Shown here: positions 1 to 8,272 of the stretch, piece after piece
Numbering within the stretch: position 1 is the stretch's first letter
Layout of the letters: each line of letters starts with the position of its first letter
Source of the DNA: Salegentibacter sp. 24
Lineage (GTDB): Bacteria; Bacteroidota; Bacteroidia; Flavobacteriales; Flavobacteriaceae
NCBI RefSeq assembly: GCF_004362395.1
Contig: NZ_SNWE01000022.1
Span: forward strand, 1-64,000
Direction of reading: 5' to 3'
DNA length: 64,000 nt
The notes under the pieces: generated by a model
Told to the model about the DNA's origin: nothing
The model's database searches: none
The model's input: only the letters and a program-made list of their open reading frames with translations
Translations under genes and position numbers: made by a program

Positions 1-155
1 CTCTTAAAAAAAGCTGGGACACCCTGTGCAAAACATAAACTCCAGTATTTACAAGGGGTTAGAGGTGATGAAGGAAGGAGCCGCACAAAACAGGAGCATA
101 AAAGCTTTTCGATCAACCATTTTTTTATTTTCAAGTAAAAAAGATTTTAAGTAAT

Positions 156-794
156 TTAAAATTCCAATTTTTTTAATTCCTTATAGTTTTTATTCAGTCG
201 GCGTAACAAAATTCCGTAAACAACTCGGTAAAATAACCAAATAATTCCAAGGAAGACCGCTAAGCCACCTATCATAATTCCGGAAAACATAAGCCATTGT
301 AGCGGAGTAAAACTGTACTTTTCTATATCATCAACCGCGGTGGTAGTGGCATGATAATTCATAAAAAAATAGGTATAGATAAGTGAAATTAAAGCTGTTG
401 AAATTAAAACGTAACCAATATAGTATTTTACGGTCTTTCTGGTACGTAATATGTTCTTCATTAATTTTGTGGCATTATCTGTAGAGGATATCTTTCTATA
501 ATTTTTATAGAAACAAAATATAAAGAAAAAAGTTATGGCATAATTGATTACGTAAATAATTACTGTAAATTCTTTTAAATGTATACGTTCCATTTCGGCC
601 CAATATTCGTGGTCAGCCATAAAAATATTAATGAGTGCCCAAAATAGAAATTCAAGAATACTAATTACAAAAATCCATTTTACTATGGAAGATGACCGCT
701 TCCATAGCATTTTGTAAATTTGATCATAGGAAAGTTGGGGGATGTTGCCTTCCCGCTTTTTCCAGTCTTTTTTTAATAAATCCAATCCATCCAT
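156..794 (-). CDS. four-helix integral membrane protein next to an ECF sigma factor
   Basis: This 212-residue protein has about four hydrophobic segments, near residues 37-58, 73-96, 122-145 and 166-193. The N-terminus is short, charged and Lys-rich (LLKKDWKKREG). I recognise no catalytic motif. The ATG at 794 lies 6 bases after the stop codon of the sigma-factor gene, so the two are almost certainly co-transcribed. Small membrane proteins encoded directly after an ECF sigma gene often act as its anti-sigma factor. That role is inference here, because no known anti-sigma domain is visible. The cytoplasmic N-terminus of about 35 residues would be the part available to bind the sigma factor. 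Confidence 0.8.
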   Translation of the reverse strand: MDGLDLLKKDWKKREGNIPQLSYDQIYKMLWKRSSSIVKWIFVISILEFLFWALINIFMADHEYWAEMERIHLKEFTVIIYVINYAITFFFIFCFYKNYRKISSTDNATKLMKNILRTRKTVKYYIGYVLISTALISLIYTYFFMNYHATTTAVDDIEKYSFTPLQWLMFSGIMIGGLAVFLGIIWLFYRVVYGILLRRLNKNYKELKKLEF

Positions 795-800
795 TATTCG

Positions 801-1295
801 CTAAGGATTTAAAATGTTTTTTAATTTCGTTTTTACTCTGTTCATCTTCACTCGTGCATTAACCTCGCTTATACCGAGGGTTTCGGAAATATCTCTATAA
901 TTTTTATCTTCGAGATATAGAAAAACAAGTGCCTTTTCAATATCATTTAATTCCTGAATTGCAGCATACATCACTTTTAACTGCTGCTCGGTTTCATTGT
1001 CATATTCTTCGGCTTTGATCTTGAAATCTACCGTATCAAAATCCTGAGTTGGTATACTTCTTTTATTCTTTCTGTATAAAGTAATCGCGGTATTTAGGGC
1101 CACCCGGTACATCCAGGTACTAAATTTTGCTTCACCTCTGAATTTAGGATAAGCTTTCCATAACTGAATAGTGATTTCCTGAAACAGATCGTTGTGTGCA
1201 TCCTGATTATTGGTATAGATACGGCAAATTTTATGTGCAATGTTCTGGTGCTTTTCCAGATTTGTTACAAACTGATGTTCTAATTCCTTATTCAC
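801..1295 (-). CDS. ECF-type RNA polymerase sigma factor (sigma-70 family)
   Basis: The 164-residue protein has the two-domain ECF layout. Region 2 (about residues 20-85) carries the FQEITIQLWKAYPKFRG and FSTWMYRVALNTAI blocks. Region 4 (about 110-160) carries the helix-turn-helix NYRDISETLGISEVNARVKM. It would direct RNA polymerase to a small regulon. The start codon is GTG at 1295; no ATG lies upstream in frame close by. It is the first gene of a two-gene unit with the membrane protein that follows 6 bases after its stop. It is divergent from the NDH-2 type dehydrogenase gene, with 213 bases between them. Confidence 0.93.
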   Translation of the reverse strand: MNKELEHQFVTNLEKHQNIAHKICRIYTNNQDAHNDLFQEITIQLWKAYPKFRGEAKFSTWMYRVALNTAITLYRKNKRSIPTQDFDTVDFKIKAEEYDNETEQQLKVMYAAIQELNDIEKALVFLYLEDKNYRDISETLGISEVNARVKMNRVKTKLKNILNP

Positions 1296-1402
1296 AATAG
1301 TTGGTTAGCTCTTATATGTAGTGCAAGTGCCTGCAATGTTACAAAAAAGTATAAAGTATAGTTAATGATGCCTTATTTTTTCAGGCAAAGCAGGAGAAAA
1401 CT

Positions 1403-1410
1403 TAAATTTG
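1403..1410 (+). promoter_or_regulatory. possible -7 element TAAATTTG upstream of the dehydrogenase
   Basis: TAAATTTG fits the Bacteroidota -7 consensus TAnnTTTG. No TTTG is present at the usual 19-21 bases upstream, and the leader to the start at 1509 would be about 90 bases, so this is a weak call. Confidence 0.25.
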
Positions 1411-1508
1411 AGTGATTCCCTCTATAAAGGAAATTGAAGAAATAGGATATTACTTTAGTCTTATAGGGAAGTATTTTAAATCTCACTTAGTGAGTAAAAA
1501 CAAGCTTT

Positions 1509-2816
1509 ATGAATATTCCAAGAACAAATTTACCCAGGGTTGTTATTATTGGTGGCGGCTTTGCGGGAATGGCAATGGTCCGTAAATTAATAGGTGAAGA
1601 GGTACAAACCGTGATCTTAGATCGACACAATTATCATACTTTTCAGCCTTTGCTCTATCAGGTTTCCACCTCGGGTTTAGAACCGGATTCTATTGCCTAC
1701 CCTATGCGAAAAATCACTAGAAATAGTAAGAAATGTATTTTTCGAATGGCGGAAGTAAAGTCTATCAATACCGAAAAAAGTTATATTGAAACCACCATTG
1801 GAGATTTAATCTACGATTATTTGGTTATTGCAACGGGATCTAAAACCAATTTTTTTGGAAACAAAAGTATAGAGAAGAATGGGATGTGGATGAAAACGGT
1901 TCCACAGGCATTGAATATTCGGAGTTTGATTTTGGAAAATTTAGAACAGGCGGTAATTACTGATGATCCGGAACTAAGAAAAGCATTGCTCAATTTCGTG
2001 CTGGTAGGTGCGGGCCCAACCGGAGTGGAACTTAGTGGTGCCATTGCCGAATTGAAGAACCATATTGTGCCAAATGATTATCCAGATATTAATCCCAATG
2101 AGATGAATATTCATCTTCTGGAAGGCCTGGATAGGGTTCTGCCACCGATGAGTGAGAAATCCTCAAGAAAGGCCCACGCATTTCTGGAGGAATTAGGGGT
2201 AAAAGTTCATCTCAATACTATGGTAAAAGAATATGACGGGCATTTGGTAACTACCAATACCGATCTTTCACTAAAGACCGAAACCTTCATTTGGGCTGCC
2301 GGGGTAACCGGTGCACCCGTAAAAGGACTCAGTGCTACGGCATTAGTAGAAAAAGCTAATAGATATGAGGTGAATGCTTTCAATCAAATAACCGGTTATG
2401 ATAATATTTTCGCAATTGGTGATATCGCATTAATGCAGACCGAAGCTTTTCCAAAAGGACATCCAATGGTTGCTCAACCGGCAATCCAGCAGGGAAAACA
2501 TTTGGCCAAAAATATTATGAATATCCTGGAAGATAAAAGACTGGAACCTTTTCAGTATAAAGATAAAGGTACTATGGCCACAGTAGGACGAAACCGCGCT
2601 GTTGTGGATTTGGAACAAGGCTCTTTTAGTGGTTTTTTTGCATGGTTTATCTGGATGTTCGTACATCTTTGGTTCCTTATTGGGTTTAGAAACCGTCTGG
2701 TAACCTTCTTTAACTGGCTCTATAACTACTGGAATTATGATAAAGCCGCCAGGTTAATCATAAGACCATTTAAAGGTTATGAAAATCAAATGAAAGTTGA
2801 CAAAGAGGAGATATAG
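1509..2816 (+). CDS. ndh: NDH-2-like NAD(P)/FAD-dependent oxidoreductase
   Basis: The 435-residue length is typical of type II NADH dehydrogenases, which pass electrons from NADH to quinone at the inner face of the cytoplasmic membrane without pumping protons. The FAD dinucleotide fold is at residues 11-20 (VVIIGGGFAG). The NADH-binding fold is at about 163-180 (VLVGAGPTGVELSGAIAE). The second FAD contact is near FAIGDIALM. The C-terminus contains an amphipathic and aromatic stretch (FFAWFIWMFVHLWFLIGF) that matches the membrane-anchoring part of this family. It is monocistronic, with a bidirectional hairpin terminator after the stop. The symbol rests on family resemblance only. Confidence 0.9.
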   Translation: MNIPRTNLPRVVIIGGGFAGMAMVRKLIGEEVQTVILDRHNYHTFQPLLYQVSTSGLEPDSIAYPMRKITRNSKKCIFRMAEVKSINTEKSYIETTIGDLIYDYLVIATGSKTNFFGNKSIEKNGMWMKTVPQALNIRSLILENLEQAVITDDPELRKALLNFVLVGAGPTGVELSGAIAELKNHIVPNDYPDINPNEMNIHLLEGLDRVLPPMSEKSSRKAHAFLEELGVKVHLNTMVKEYDGHLVTTNTDLSLKTETFIWAAGVTGAPVKGLSATALVEKANRYEVNAFNQITGYDNIFAIGDIALMQTEAFPKGHPMVAQPAIQQGKHLAKNIMNILEDKRLEPFQYKDKGTMATVGRNRAVVDLEQGSFSGFFAWFIWMFVHLWFLIGFRNRLVTFFNWLYNYWNYDKAARLIIRPFKGYENQMKVDKEEI

Positions 2817-2847
2817 GAAAAATAAAAGGTCCAATTAAACTTAAATT

Positions 2848-2884
2848 AAAAGCAGTTAAGAGATTTATATCTTTAACTGCTTTT
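2848..2884. terminator. bidirectional rho-independent terminator
   Basis: Arms AAAAGCAGTTAA (2848-2859) and TTAACTGCTTTT (2873-2884) pair perfectly, and the loop extends the stem with AGAT/ATCT. Each strand ends in a T-run. It sits between the convergent dehydrogenase and hemerythrin genes. Confidence 0.85.
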
Positions 2885-2964
2885 TGGCAGTCATCTGCGA
2901 TTTTGTTTAAATAATTCCCAGAAGAGTAACACCACTTAAGGATGTTAAGTTTAGCATTGTAAAA

Positions 2965-3399
2965 TTACCTCATTTTCTTTATTTCCTTATTATAATCTTC
3001 CGCCAGACTTGTTTTTTGTTTATCGGTTAAGACTTTGCCGGCCATTTGAAAGACTTCCTGTTCTTCTTCATCTAAATGATGAATTACCTTATGTTCTAAT
3101 TCTTTGGCAATTTTCAGCCAGTTTGAAGCATCCATTTCCGTGTCTTCCAACTCCTCAATGAGTTCATCCATCTCGTGATGTTCTGCTACACTGTGCCGGG
3201 CTTTTTCTTGGGTTAGATCCTTCTTCATTATTGGAATATAAAAATGTCTTTCTTCGGCATCCGCATGAATCTTTAACTCATGTTTTAACTGTTCAAAGAT
3301 CTTTTTTCTTTCCTGGGTATCACCATGGGTTTCCACTAGTTTGGCTACCAGGTGGCGCTGTATTTCGTGTTCCTGGCGTAATGCTTCAAAAATATTCAT
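2965..3399 (-). CDS. hemerythrin-like HHE-domain protein
   Basis: This is a 144-residue all-helical protein with the histidine and acidic pattern of the hemerythrin HHE fold: EHE at residues 10-12, HADAEERHF starting at residue 45, SVAEHHEMDEL in the middle and HHLDEEEQEVF near the C-terminus. These side chains form a non-haem di-iron site. Family members bind oxygen or sense oxygen, NO or redox state, and some help repair iron-sulfur proteins. No other domain is present. It is monocistronic and divergent from the LytS-type kinase. The exact role is not shown by the sequence. Confidence 0.88.
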   Translation of the reverse strand: MNIFEALRQEHEIQRHLVAKLVETHGDTQERKKIFEQLKHELKIHADAEERHFYIPIMKKDLTQEKARHSVAEHHEMDELIEELEDTEMDASNWLKIAKELEHKVIHHLDEEEQEVFQMAGKVLTDKQKTSLAEDYNKEIKKMR

Positions 3400-3588
3400 A
3401 ATTTAGGTATTGGTTAAGTATCGAAATTATTGATTTATATGTTAAGGAAAATTTAAACCCTGGTTTTTCCAATAGTTTAAATCGGTTCTAAAGAAAGGAA
3501 CGATTCAGTTGGGAATTTCTACAGTTCAGAAATTTTAATTAGAATAACAAAGTACTTTCCTGCATCTTAGCTTTTTAAATGAAATAAA

Positions 3589-4914
3589 ATGAATTTCTTA
3601 CTGAAAATATTAAAAATAAGTCTTTCTATTACTGCACTGATCATTGGTCTTGAGATCCTTTTCGAGGGGTTACAGTTTGAAGAATTTCTGAAATTTGAAA
3701 CCTGGCTTATTTATTTTTTCTACAGTTTTATCCTTACCCTTATAAACGGTAGCTATTTCTGGTGGTTTGGAGCAAAAATAAGGTGGGAAAACGCTAATTT
3801 AAGAAAGGTGCTTTTAGGTGCTTTTGGTTCTGTTGTACTAACATTAATCGGTTACTTCTTCTGTCGTTTGCTACATTATGTAGTATACGAAGCTATGCCA
3901 TTTCAGGAATTCATAGCCAGGGAAAAGATGGTCTTCTATCTTTTTCCCTTGCTTTTTACCACTATTATTTCCCTATTTTTTCATCTGATTTATTTCTATA
4001 AAGCACTACAGGAAAAGAAAGTAAAAGAACAAAAGATAATCGCTGGCACGGCCTCAGCTAAATTCGACGCGCTAAAAAATCAACTAGACCCCCATTTTTT
4101 ATTCAATAGTTTGAATGTTCTAAGTGCTTTAATCGAAGAAAGCCCTGAAAAGGCACAAAAATTTACTAGCGCGCTCTCTAAGGTTTATCGATATGTCCTG
4201 GAACAGAAGAACAAAGAACTGGTTGATCTTGAGGAGGAATTAAAATTCGCTAAAACTTATATGGATTTGCTAAAAATGCGTTTCGAAGACGCTATTGTAT
4301 TTAATTTACCTTCGGTATTAAAGAATCCAGGATCCAAAATAGTGCCGCTTTCACTTCAGCTATTATTAGAAAATACTATAAAACACAATAAAGTGAATTC
4401 TGAAAACCCTTTAGAGATCAGTATTGTGGAAGAGGACAGAAAACTGGTTGTGAAAAATAATCTTCAGCCAAAGGGAATTCTCAGAAGGGGAAGTGGGGTT
4501 GGACTTTCTAATATTAAACAGCGCTATTTTTTGCTGACCGACAGGATGGTAGAGATCGATAATGCGAACAATATATTTAGTGTTAAACTGCCGCTATTAA
4601 CTAAAATTGTAACCATGGAAAAACAGGAACCAGTATATGTGCAACAGGAAGCTTACTTACGAGCAAGGAAACAGGTTAAGGCAGAGCGAGAATTCTATGG
4701 GAATTTAACTTCATATTTAATAGTTATTCCTGTATTAGGATTATTTAATTATCTGAGCTATAGTGAATTTATGTGGGTGGTGTTCCCGGCCATAGGGTGG
4801 GGAATAGGCGTATTTTTTCACGGACTATCAGTTTTCAATCATAACCTTTTACTCGGCAAAAACTGGGAAGAACGAAAGATAAAGGAATTAATGCAAAAAG
4901 ATAAAAACAACTAA
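3589..4914 (+). CDS. LytS-type sensor histidine kinase with C-terminal 2TM domain
   Basis: The 441-residue protein has about four N-terminal membrane segments (4-25, 39-60, 75-95, 113-137). The LytS/YehU-type His_kinase domain follows, with phospho-acceptor His169 in DPHFLFNSLN, and then a HATPase domain with an N-box around Asn262 (LLLENTIKHN) and a G-box at 301-308 (GSGVGLSN). Residues about 354-432 form a second module, a 2TM domain ending in WEERKIKELM. The same module is encoded alone by the next gene, two bases away. The kinase, the lone 2TM protein and the LytTR regulator form one operon. The fused C-terminal 2TM module is not part of the usual kinase layout. Confidence 0.92.
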   Translation: MNFLLKILKISLSITALIIGLEILFEGLQFEEFLKFETWLIYFFYSFILTLINGSYFWWFGAKIRWENANLRKVLLGAFGSVVLTLIGYFFCRLLHYVVYEAMPFQEFIAREKMVFYLFPLLFTTIISLFFHLIYFYKALQEKKVKEQKIIAGTASAKFDALKNQLDPHFLFNSLNVLSALIEESPEKAQKFTSALSKVYRYVLEQKNKELVDLEEELKFAKTYMDLLKMRFEDAIVFNLPSVLKNPGSKIVPLSLQLLLENTIKHNKVNSENPLEISIVEEDRKLVVKNNLQPKGILRRGSGVGLSNIKQRYFLLTDRMVEIDNANNIFSVKLPLLTKIVTMEKQEPVYVQQEAYLRARKQVKAEREFYGNLTSYLIVIPVLGLFNYLSYSEFMWVVFPAIGWGIGVFFHGLSVFNHNLLLGKNWEERKIKELMQKDKNN

Positions 4915-4916
4915 TT

Positions 4917-5210
4917 ATGGAAACTTCAGAGGACAAGTATTTAAAAGCCCGGGAGCGGGTTAAAGAATTAAGAGAGTTCTACAATCATTTATTCTCCTAT
5001 ATTTTGGTAAATTTATTCCTGGCAGGAATAAATTACTATACCAATCAGTGGGCTTATCCCTGGTTCTTATGGGTTGTCGGGGGATGGGGAATCGGTCTGG
5101 CCTTTGATGCTTTAAAAGCCTTTAGGTTAAACCCTATGTTCGATAAGCGATGGGAAGAACGAAAGATCCAGGAGTATATGGAAAAAGAAGATAAACAGCG
5201 TTGGGAATAA
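4917..5210 (+). CDS. small 2TM-domain membrane protein
   Basis: This is a 97-residue protein with two membrane helices (about 24-45 and 49-70). It has the family's flanks: a charged start (YLKARERVKELREFYNH) and the C-terminal WEERKIQEYME block. It closely resembles the C-terminal 80 residues of the kinase just upstream, so it probably arose by duplication of that module or its fusion partner. It lies two bases after the kinase, and its TAA stop overlaps the ATG of the response regulator (5208-5212, TAATG), which implies translational coupling. Its function is unknown. A role in modulating the kinase at the membrane is inference from the operon. Confidence 0.85.
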   Translation: METSEDKYLKARERVKELREFYNHLFSYILVNLFLAGINYYTNQWAYPWFLWVVGGWGIGLAFDALKAFRLNPMFDKRWEERKIQEYMEKEDKQRWE

Positions 5211-5968
5211 TGGAAATAATAATTGTTGAAGATGAAAAACCGGCTGCCCGGCGTTTGCAAAGAATGCTTACAAAACTGAATTTAGAGGCAAATACATTGC
5301 TGCATTCGGTAAGTCAGGGGATTAGCTGGTTTAGGGAGAATCCTGAACCCGATCTTGTCTTTCTTGATATTCAACTCAGTGATGGTATTTCTTTTGAGAT
5401 TTTTGAAGAAGTGAAAATTAACAGTGCGATTATTTTCACCACCGCTTACGATGAATATGCGCTCAAGGCTTTTAAATTGAATAGTGTTGACTATTTGCTA
5501 AAACCCATAGACGAAGATGACCTGGAAAATGCCGTAAAGAAGTTCCAGGAAAATTACCGGAACAATTCCCCACAAATAGATATCAATACTTTTAGAAAAA
5601 TTCTTGAAACCGGTAGCAAACCAGCTTATAAAACCCGTTTTAGTATACAGGTCGGGCAGCATATAAAGATCGTTTCCACAAACGAAGTTTGTTGTTTTTA
5701 TTCAGAAAATAAAGCCACCTACCTTACGACTACTTTCGGGAGAAATTATCTACTGGACATTTCATTAGAGAATTTAGAAAAAGAGATAAATCCTGGAAAC
5801 TTCTTCAGAATCAACAGAAAATCTATAGTAAATATTGATTTTATAGAAGATATTATTAGCTATACCAATAACCGATTAGAAGTTAAATTAAATCCTTCTT
5901 CTGAGTTTCAACTTGTGGTCAGTCGCGAAAGAGTTAAGGATTTCAAGAAGTGGATTTCAGAAGCTTAA
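5210..5968 (+). CDS. LytTR-family response regulator
   Basis: A receiver domain (residues 1-120) has the acidic pair EDE near residue 7, phospho-acceptor Asp53 in LVFLDIQLSD, and the lysine in YLLKPIDEDD. A LytTR DNA-binding domain (about 145-250) includes FFRINRKSIVNIDFI. It is the partner of the LytS-type kinase two genes upstream. The ATG at 5210 overlaps the previous stop and gives a protein beginning MEIIIVEDE, a standard receiver start. A TTG at 5201 in the same frame adds only three residues and is less likely. Direct targets cannot be told from the window. Confidence 0.92.
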   Translation: MEIIIVEDEKPAARRLQRMLTKLNLEANTLLHSVSQGISWFRENPEPDLVFLDIQLSDGISFEIFEEVKINSAIIFTTAYDEYALKAFKLNSVDYLLKPIDEDDLENAVKKFQENYRNNSPQIDINTFRKILETGSKPAYKTRFSIQVGQHIKIVSTNEVCCFYSENKATYLTTTFGRNYLLDISLENLEKEINPGNFFRINRKSIVNIDFIEDIISYTNNRLEVKLNPSSEFQLVVSRERVKDFKKWISEA

Positions 5969-6146
5969 AATGTTAAAATTTAAAATAATAAAACTTTTAT
6001 GAGCATTTCTTCGTAAATATTCATGAAAGTTTGGAAATTAAAAACAGCTTTGTTTTTATTAGCCCCCGGTTTTTTGAATTTTATTTTTTTGGTTGGTTAT
6101 GTGGAGGTTTGCCCTTAGAATGTGTGGTGAACCTTCATTTTTTTAT

Positions 6147-6950
6147 TTAAGGTGCAGCGACGGTACCCAAAACATATAGTTGATCCATGCTAGGGGTTTT
6201 ACTACCTCCTTCAGGTTCTAAAGTAATTCCGAATGCTTCAGATTGGTTTGGATTTTCAAGACTGAAAATCTTATTATTGTCTGCTTCAAAATCTTCTAGT
6301 AAACCTATACTAGTTGGAGAAAGTGGTTGCATAGTAAGAGACCAAACCTGGTAGACTTTTCCGCGTGGTGGCTCCGGTAGTTCTTGAGCATCTATATAAG
6401 CAGTGTTTTCCTGTTTGTTCCAGTAAACCGACGCAAAAGCTTCAGGTGCTACTTTTTGCCCTTTTAAAGGTATTCTTTTGACGTTTTTGTCCCTTATGAC
6501 CGCAAGCAGGTCATTAGCTTTTTCTGCGTTTTGACGTGCATTTGCAATTTGTTGTTCCATTTGAGCATTTCGGGCCTTGGCAGCCATAAGCTCTTCTCTT
6601 AATTCATTGGTCCGATTAAAGAAAACAAAAAGCCCAATAAGTAATAACAGACTCGCTGCCCACCCAGAATAGGTGATCCAGTTGATTTTTCTAACCGGGG
6701 TCCTTCCAGTTTTAGTTGCTGCTCCTGAGTTACTGAGTTTTTCCTTGATAGAAGTAATTAAATGTTCCGCATTATTTGGAGCCGCAGCCGATGAAAGCGT
6801 GAACAGCGCTTTTTCGATTTCCTCAACTTCGGTTTTAACTTCAGGATATTTTTTTAGAATAAGACTCACCTGGCGACTTTCTTTTTCAGAAAGGGCACCG
6901 TAAACGTAAAGTTCCAGTATTCCGGATGATATGTACTTCTGAATATCCAT
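6147..6950 (-). CDS. anti-sigma factor, RskA-like
   Basis: The 267-residue protein has a cytoplasmic N-terminal helical domain (1-60, starting MDIQKYISSGILELYVYG), one membrane helix (about 90-111) and a coiled-coil linker (112-150). The periplasmic C-terminal domain is of the anti-sigma-K (RskA) type, with FASVYWN and YQVWSL blocks. The start overlaps the stop of the sigma-factor gene (both at 6950), the tight coupling expected for a sigma/anti-sigma pair. It would hold the sigma factor at the membrane until a periplasmic or redox signal releases it. It has no zinc-binding HxxxCxxC motif, so it is not a ZAS-type anti-sigma factor. Confidence 0.9.
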   Translation of the reverse strand: MDIQKYISSGILELYVYGALSEKESRQVSLILKKYPEVKTEVEEIEKALFTLSSAAAPNNAEHLITSIKEKLSNSGAATKTGRTPVRKINWITYSGWAASLLLLIGLFVFFNRTNELREELMAAKARNAQMEQQIANARQNAEKANDLLAVIRDKNVKRIPLKGQKVAPEAFASVYWNKQENTAYIDAQELPEPPRGKVYQVWSLTMQPLSPTSIGLLEDFEADNNKIFSLENPNQSEAFGITLEPEGGSKTPSMDQLYVLGTVAAP

Positions 6951-7480
6951 TATTTAATAACCATTGCTCTTAATTTATCTATACAAGCCCTGTTACGGGT
7001 TTTAACGGTTCCCAGGGGCATATCTAATTCTTCTGAAGTTTCTTTTTGTGTATAGCCTTTAAAAAACAGGTAATCAATTAATTTTTTACAAACAGGCTTT
7101 AAAGCCTCAATATATTTTTTAAGCCCTATAGAATCTACAGCTTCATTAAAATTTGTTTTTGCCTCTAATATATCTACGAAGTTATCGGCCTTAAGGTTTT
7201 GTTGATCGTTTTTAAAACTCTTGGATCTAATTTTATCTATAGAAGCGTTCCGCGCAATATTAAGAATCCAGGTAAAAAATCGGCCCTTATCAGAGTTATA
7301 GCTGGGAGCTTTGTCCCAAATTTTTAAAAATACGTCCTGGAGTAGTTCTTCAGCGATCTTTTCATCTCGAACTATACTATAAATAATTCCGTAGGTACTT
7401 TCAGAATACAGATGATAAATACGTTCAAAGGCACGTTCGTTACCATTTTGGAGTTCTAAAATTAAGGCGTCTTGTTGCAT
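6950..7480 (-). CDS. ECF-type sigma factor paired with RskA-like anti-sigma factor
   Basis: Region 2 has LLQDVFLKIWDKAPSY and GRFFTWILNIARNASID. Region 4 has YTQKETSEELDMPLGTVKTR. The protein resembles the SigK/SigL ECF group. I chose the ATG at 7480 (MQQDALILELQNG, 176 residues). A longer version from the ATG at 7546 would start inside the loop of the upstream terminator hairpin (7534-7560) and would add an unrelated hydrophobic stretch. The last base of its stop codon is the first base of the anti-sigma start. Confidence 0.92.
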   Translation of the reverse strand: MQQDALILELQNGNERAFERIYHLYSESTYGIIYSIVRDEKIAEELLQDVFLKIWDKAPSYNSDKGRFFTWILNIARNASIDKIRSKSFKNDQQNLKADNFVDILEAKTNFNEAVDSIGLKKYIEALKPVCKKLIDYLFFKGYTQKETSEELDMPLGTVKTRNRACIDKLRAMVIK

Positions 7481-7533
7481 AAATATTAGTGGCTTGCTCA
7501 GTAAAAGTAGATAAAACTCCCTCTTGAAAAAAA

Positions 7534-7560
7534 TAAAAAGCGGCATTATACCGCTTTTTA
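7534..7560 (-). terminator. rho-independent terminator after the superoxide dismutase gene
   Basis: Perfect 10-base arms TAAAAAGCGG (7534-7543) and CCGCTTTTTA (7551-7560) surround a 7-base loop. It lies 21 bases after the superoxide dismutase stop codon and shows that the following sigma gene is a separate transcript. Confidence 0.88.
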
Positions 7561-7581
7561 TTAAATTTTATGTGAAATGGG

Positions 7582-8172
7582 TTACATTTTTATAACACCA
7601 CATCCAACTCTTGTGCCTGCAGCTCCAGAGGGCTGAGAAGTGTAATCATCCACACCATCGTGAACGATAATGGCCTTTCCTAAAATATTTTTATTTTCAT
7701 CCTCACAACCTATACACCACTGATCGGTGGTCATAGAAATCGTTCCTACACCATCGGCACCAACTTCAAAGTTTCCAATATCGCCTTTGTGGTAACCTTC
7801 AGGATCACCCCATTTGCCATGCTTTTCGTTGGTTGGATTCCAGTGGCCTCCGGCAGAAGAACCATCTTCAGCAGAGCAATCTGCTTCCTGATGAATATGG
7901 ATAGCGTGTTTACCTTCAGCCAAACCAGTTATGGTAGCCTCCATCGTAACTTCGCCGTTTTCTTCGGTGAAAATCACTTCCCCATCTAATTGGCTTCCGC
8001 TTTTTGACTCTAAGGGAACAACAACCTTTTTTATTTCTTCTTTCTGTTCTTCCATTTCAGATTCCATTTCTGTTTCTGTAATGGTTTCAGTCTCATTTTC
8101 CTTGTTCTCGTTTTTGCAACCTATTATAAGTAATGAGGCGCAAAATACTAGTGATAAACTTATTCTTTTCAT
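7582..8172 (-). CDS. Cu/Zn superoxide dismutase family lipoprotein
   Basis: The ATG at 8172 gives a protein with a lipoprotein signal (lipobox LIIGC, Cys19), an acidic Glu-rich linker (about 20-45) and a SOD_Cu domain. The metal-site blocks are HAIHIHQEADCS, GGHWNPTNEKHG and GYHKGDIGN. The C-terminal active-site block is IIVHDGVDDY with GTRVGCGVI. It would dismutate superoxide outside the cytoplasmic membrane. The frame extends upstream to a TTG at 8235, but that version hides the signal peptide internally and is unlikely. It is monocistronic. The linker is longer and more acidic than needed for anchoring, which suits surface or outer-membrane placement. Confidence 0.92.
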   Translation of the reverse strand: MKRISLSLVFCASLLIIGCKNENKENETETITETEMESEMEEQKEEIKKVVVPLESKSGSQLDGEVIFTEENGEVTMEATITGLAEGKHAIHIHQEADCSAEDGSSAGGHWNPTNEKHGKWGDPEGYHKGDIGNFEVGADGVGTISMTTDQWCIGCEDENKNILGKAIIVHDGVDDYTSQPSGAAGTRVGCGVIKM

Positions 8173-8272
8173 AATACTTTGATCGGTTATTAGATTAAAC
8201 ACTACTAAATTAAACCTATCCCACAGGTTAGCCAAAGATTTAAGGATAGGTTAACAAACTCGGTTTTAACTT

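Noticed and set aside
1-138. Frame open from the left edge to a stop at 136-138 on the plus strand (45 residues)
   Set aside because: Composition and sequence do not resemble any family I know; too short to tell a gene end from chance.
7481-7546. Longer N-terminus for the second ECF sigma factor from ATG 7546
   Set aside because: It would start in the loop of the superoxide dismutase terminator and adds residues not typical of sigma factors.
8173-8235. Longer superoxide dismutase from TTG 8235
   Set aside because: It would place the lipoprotein signal peptide inside the protein.
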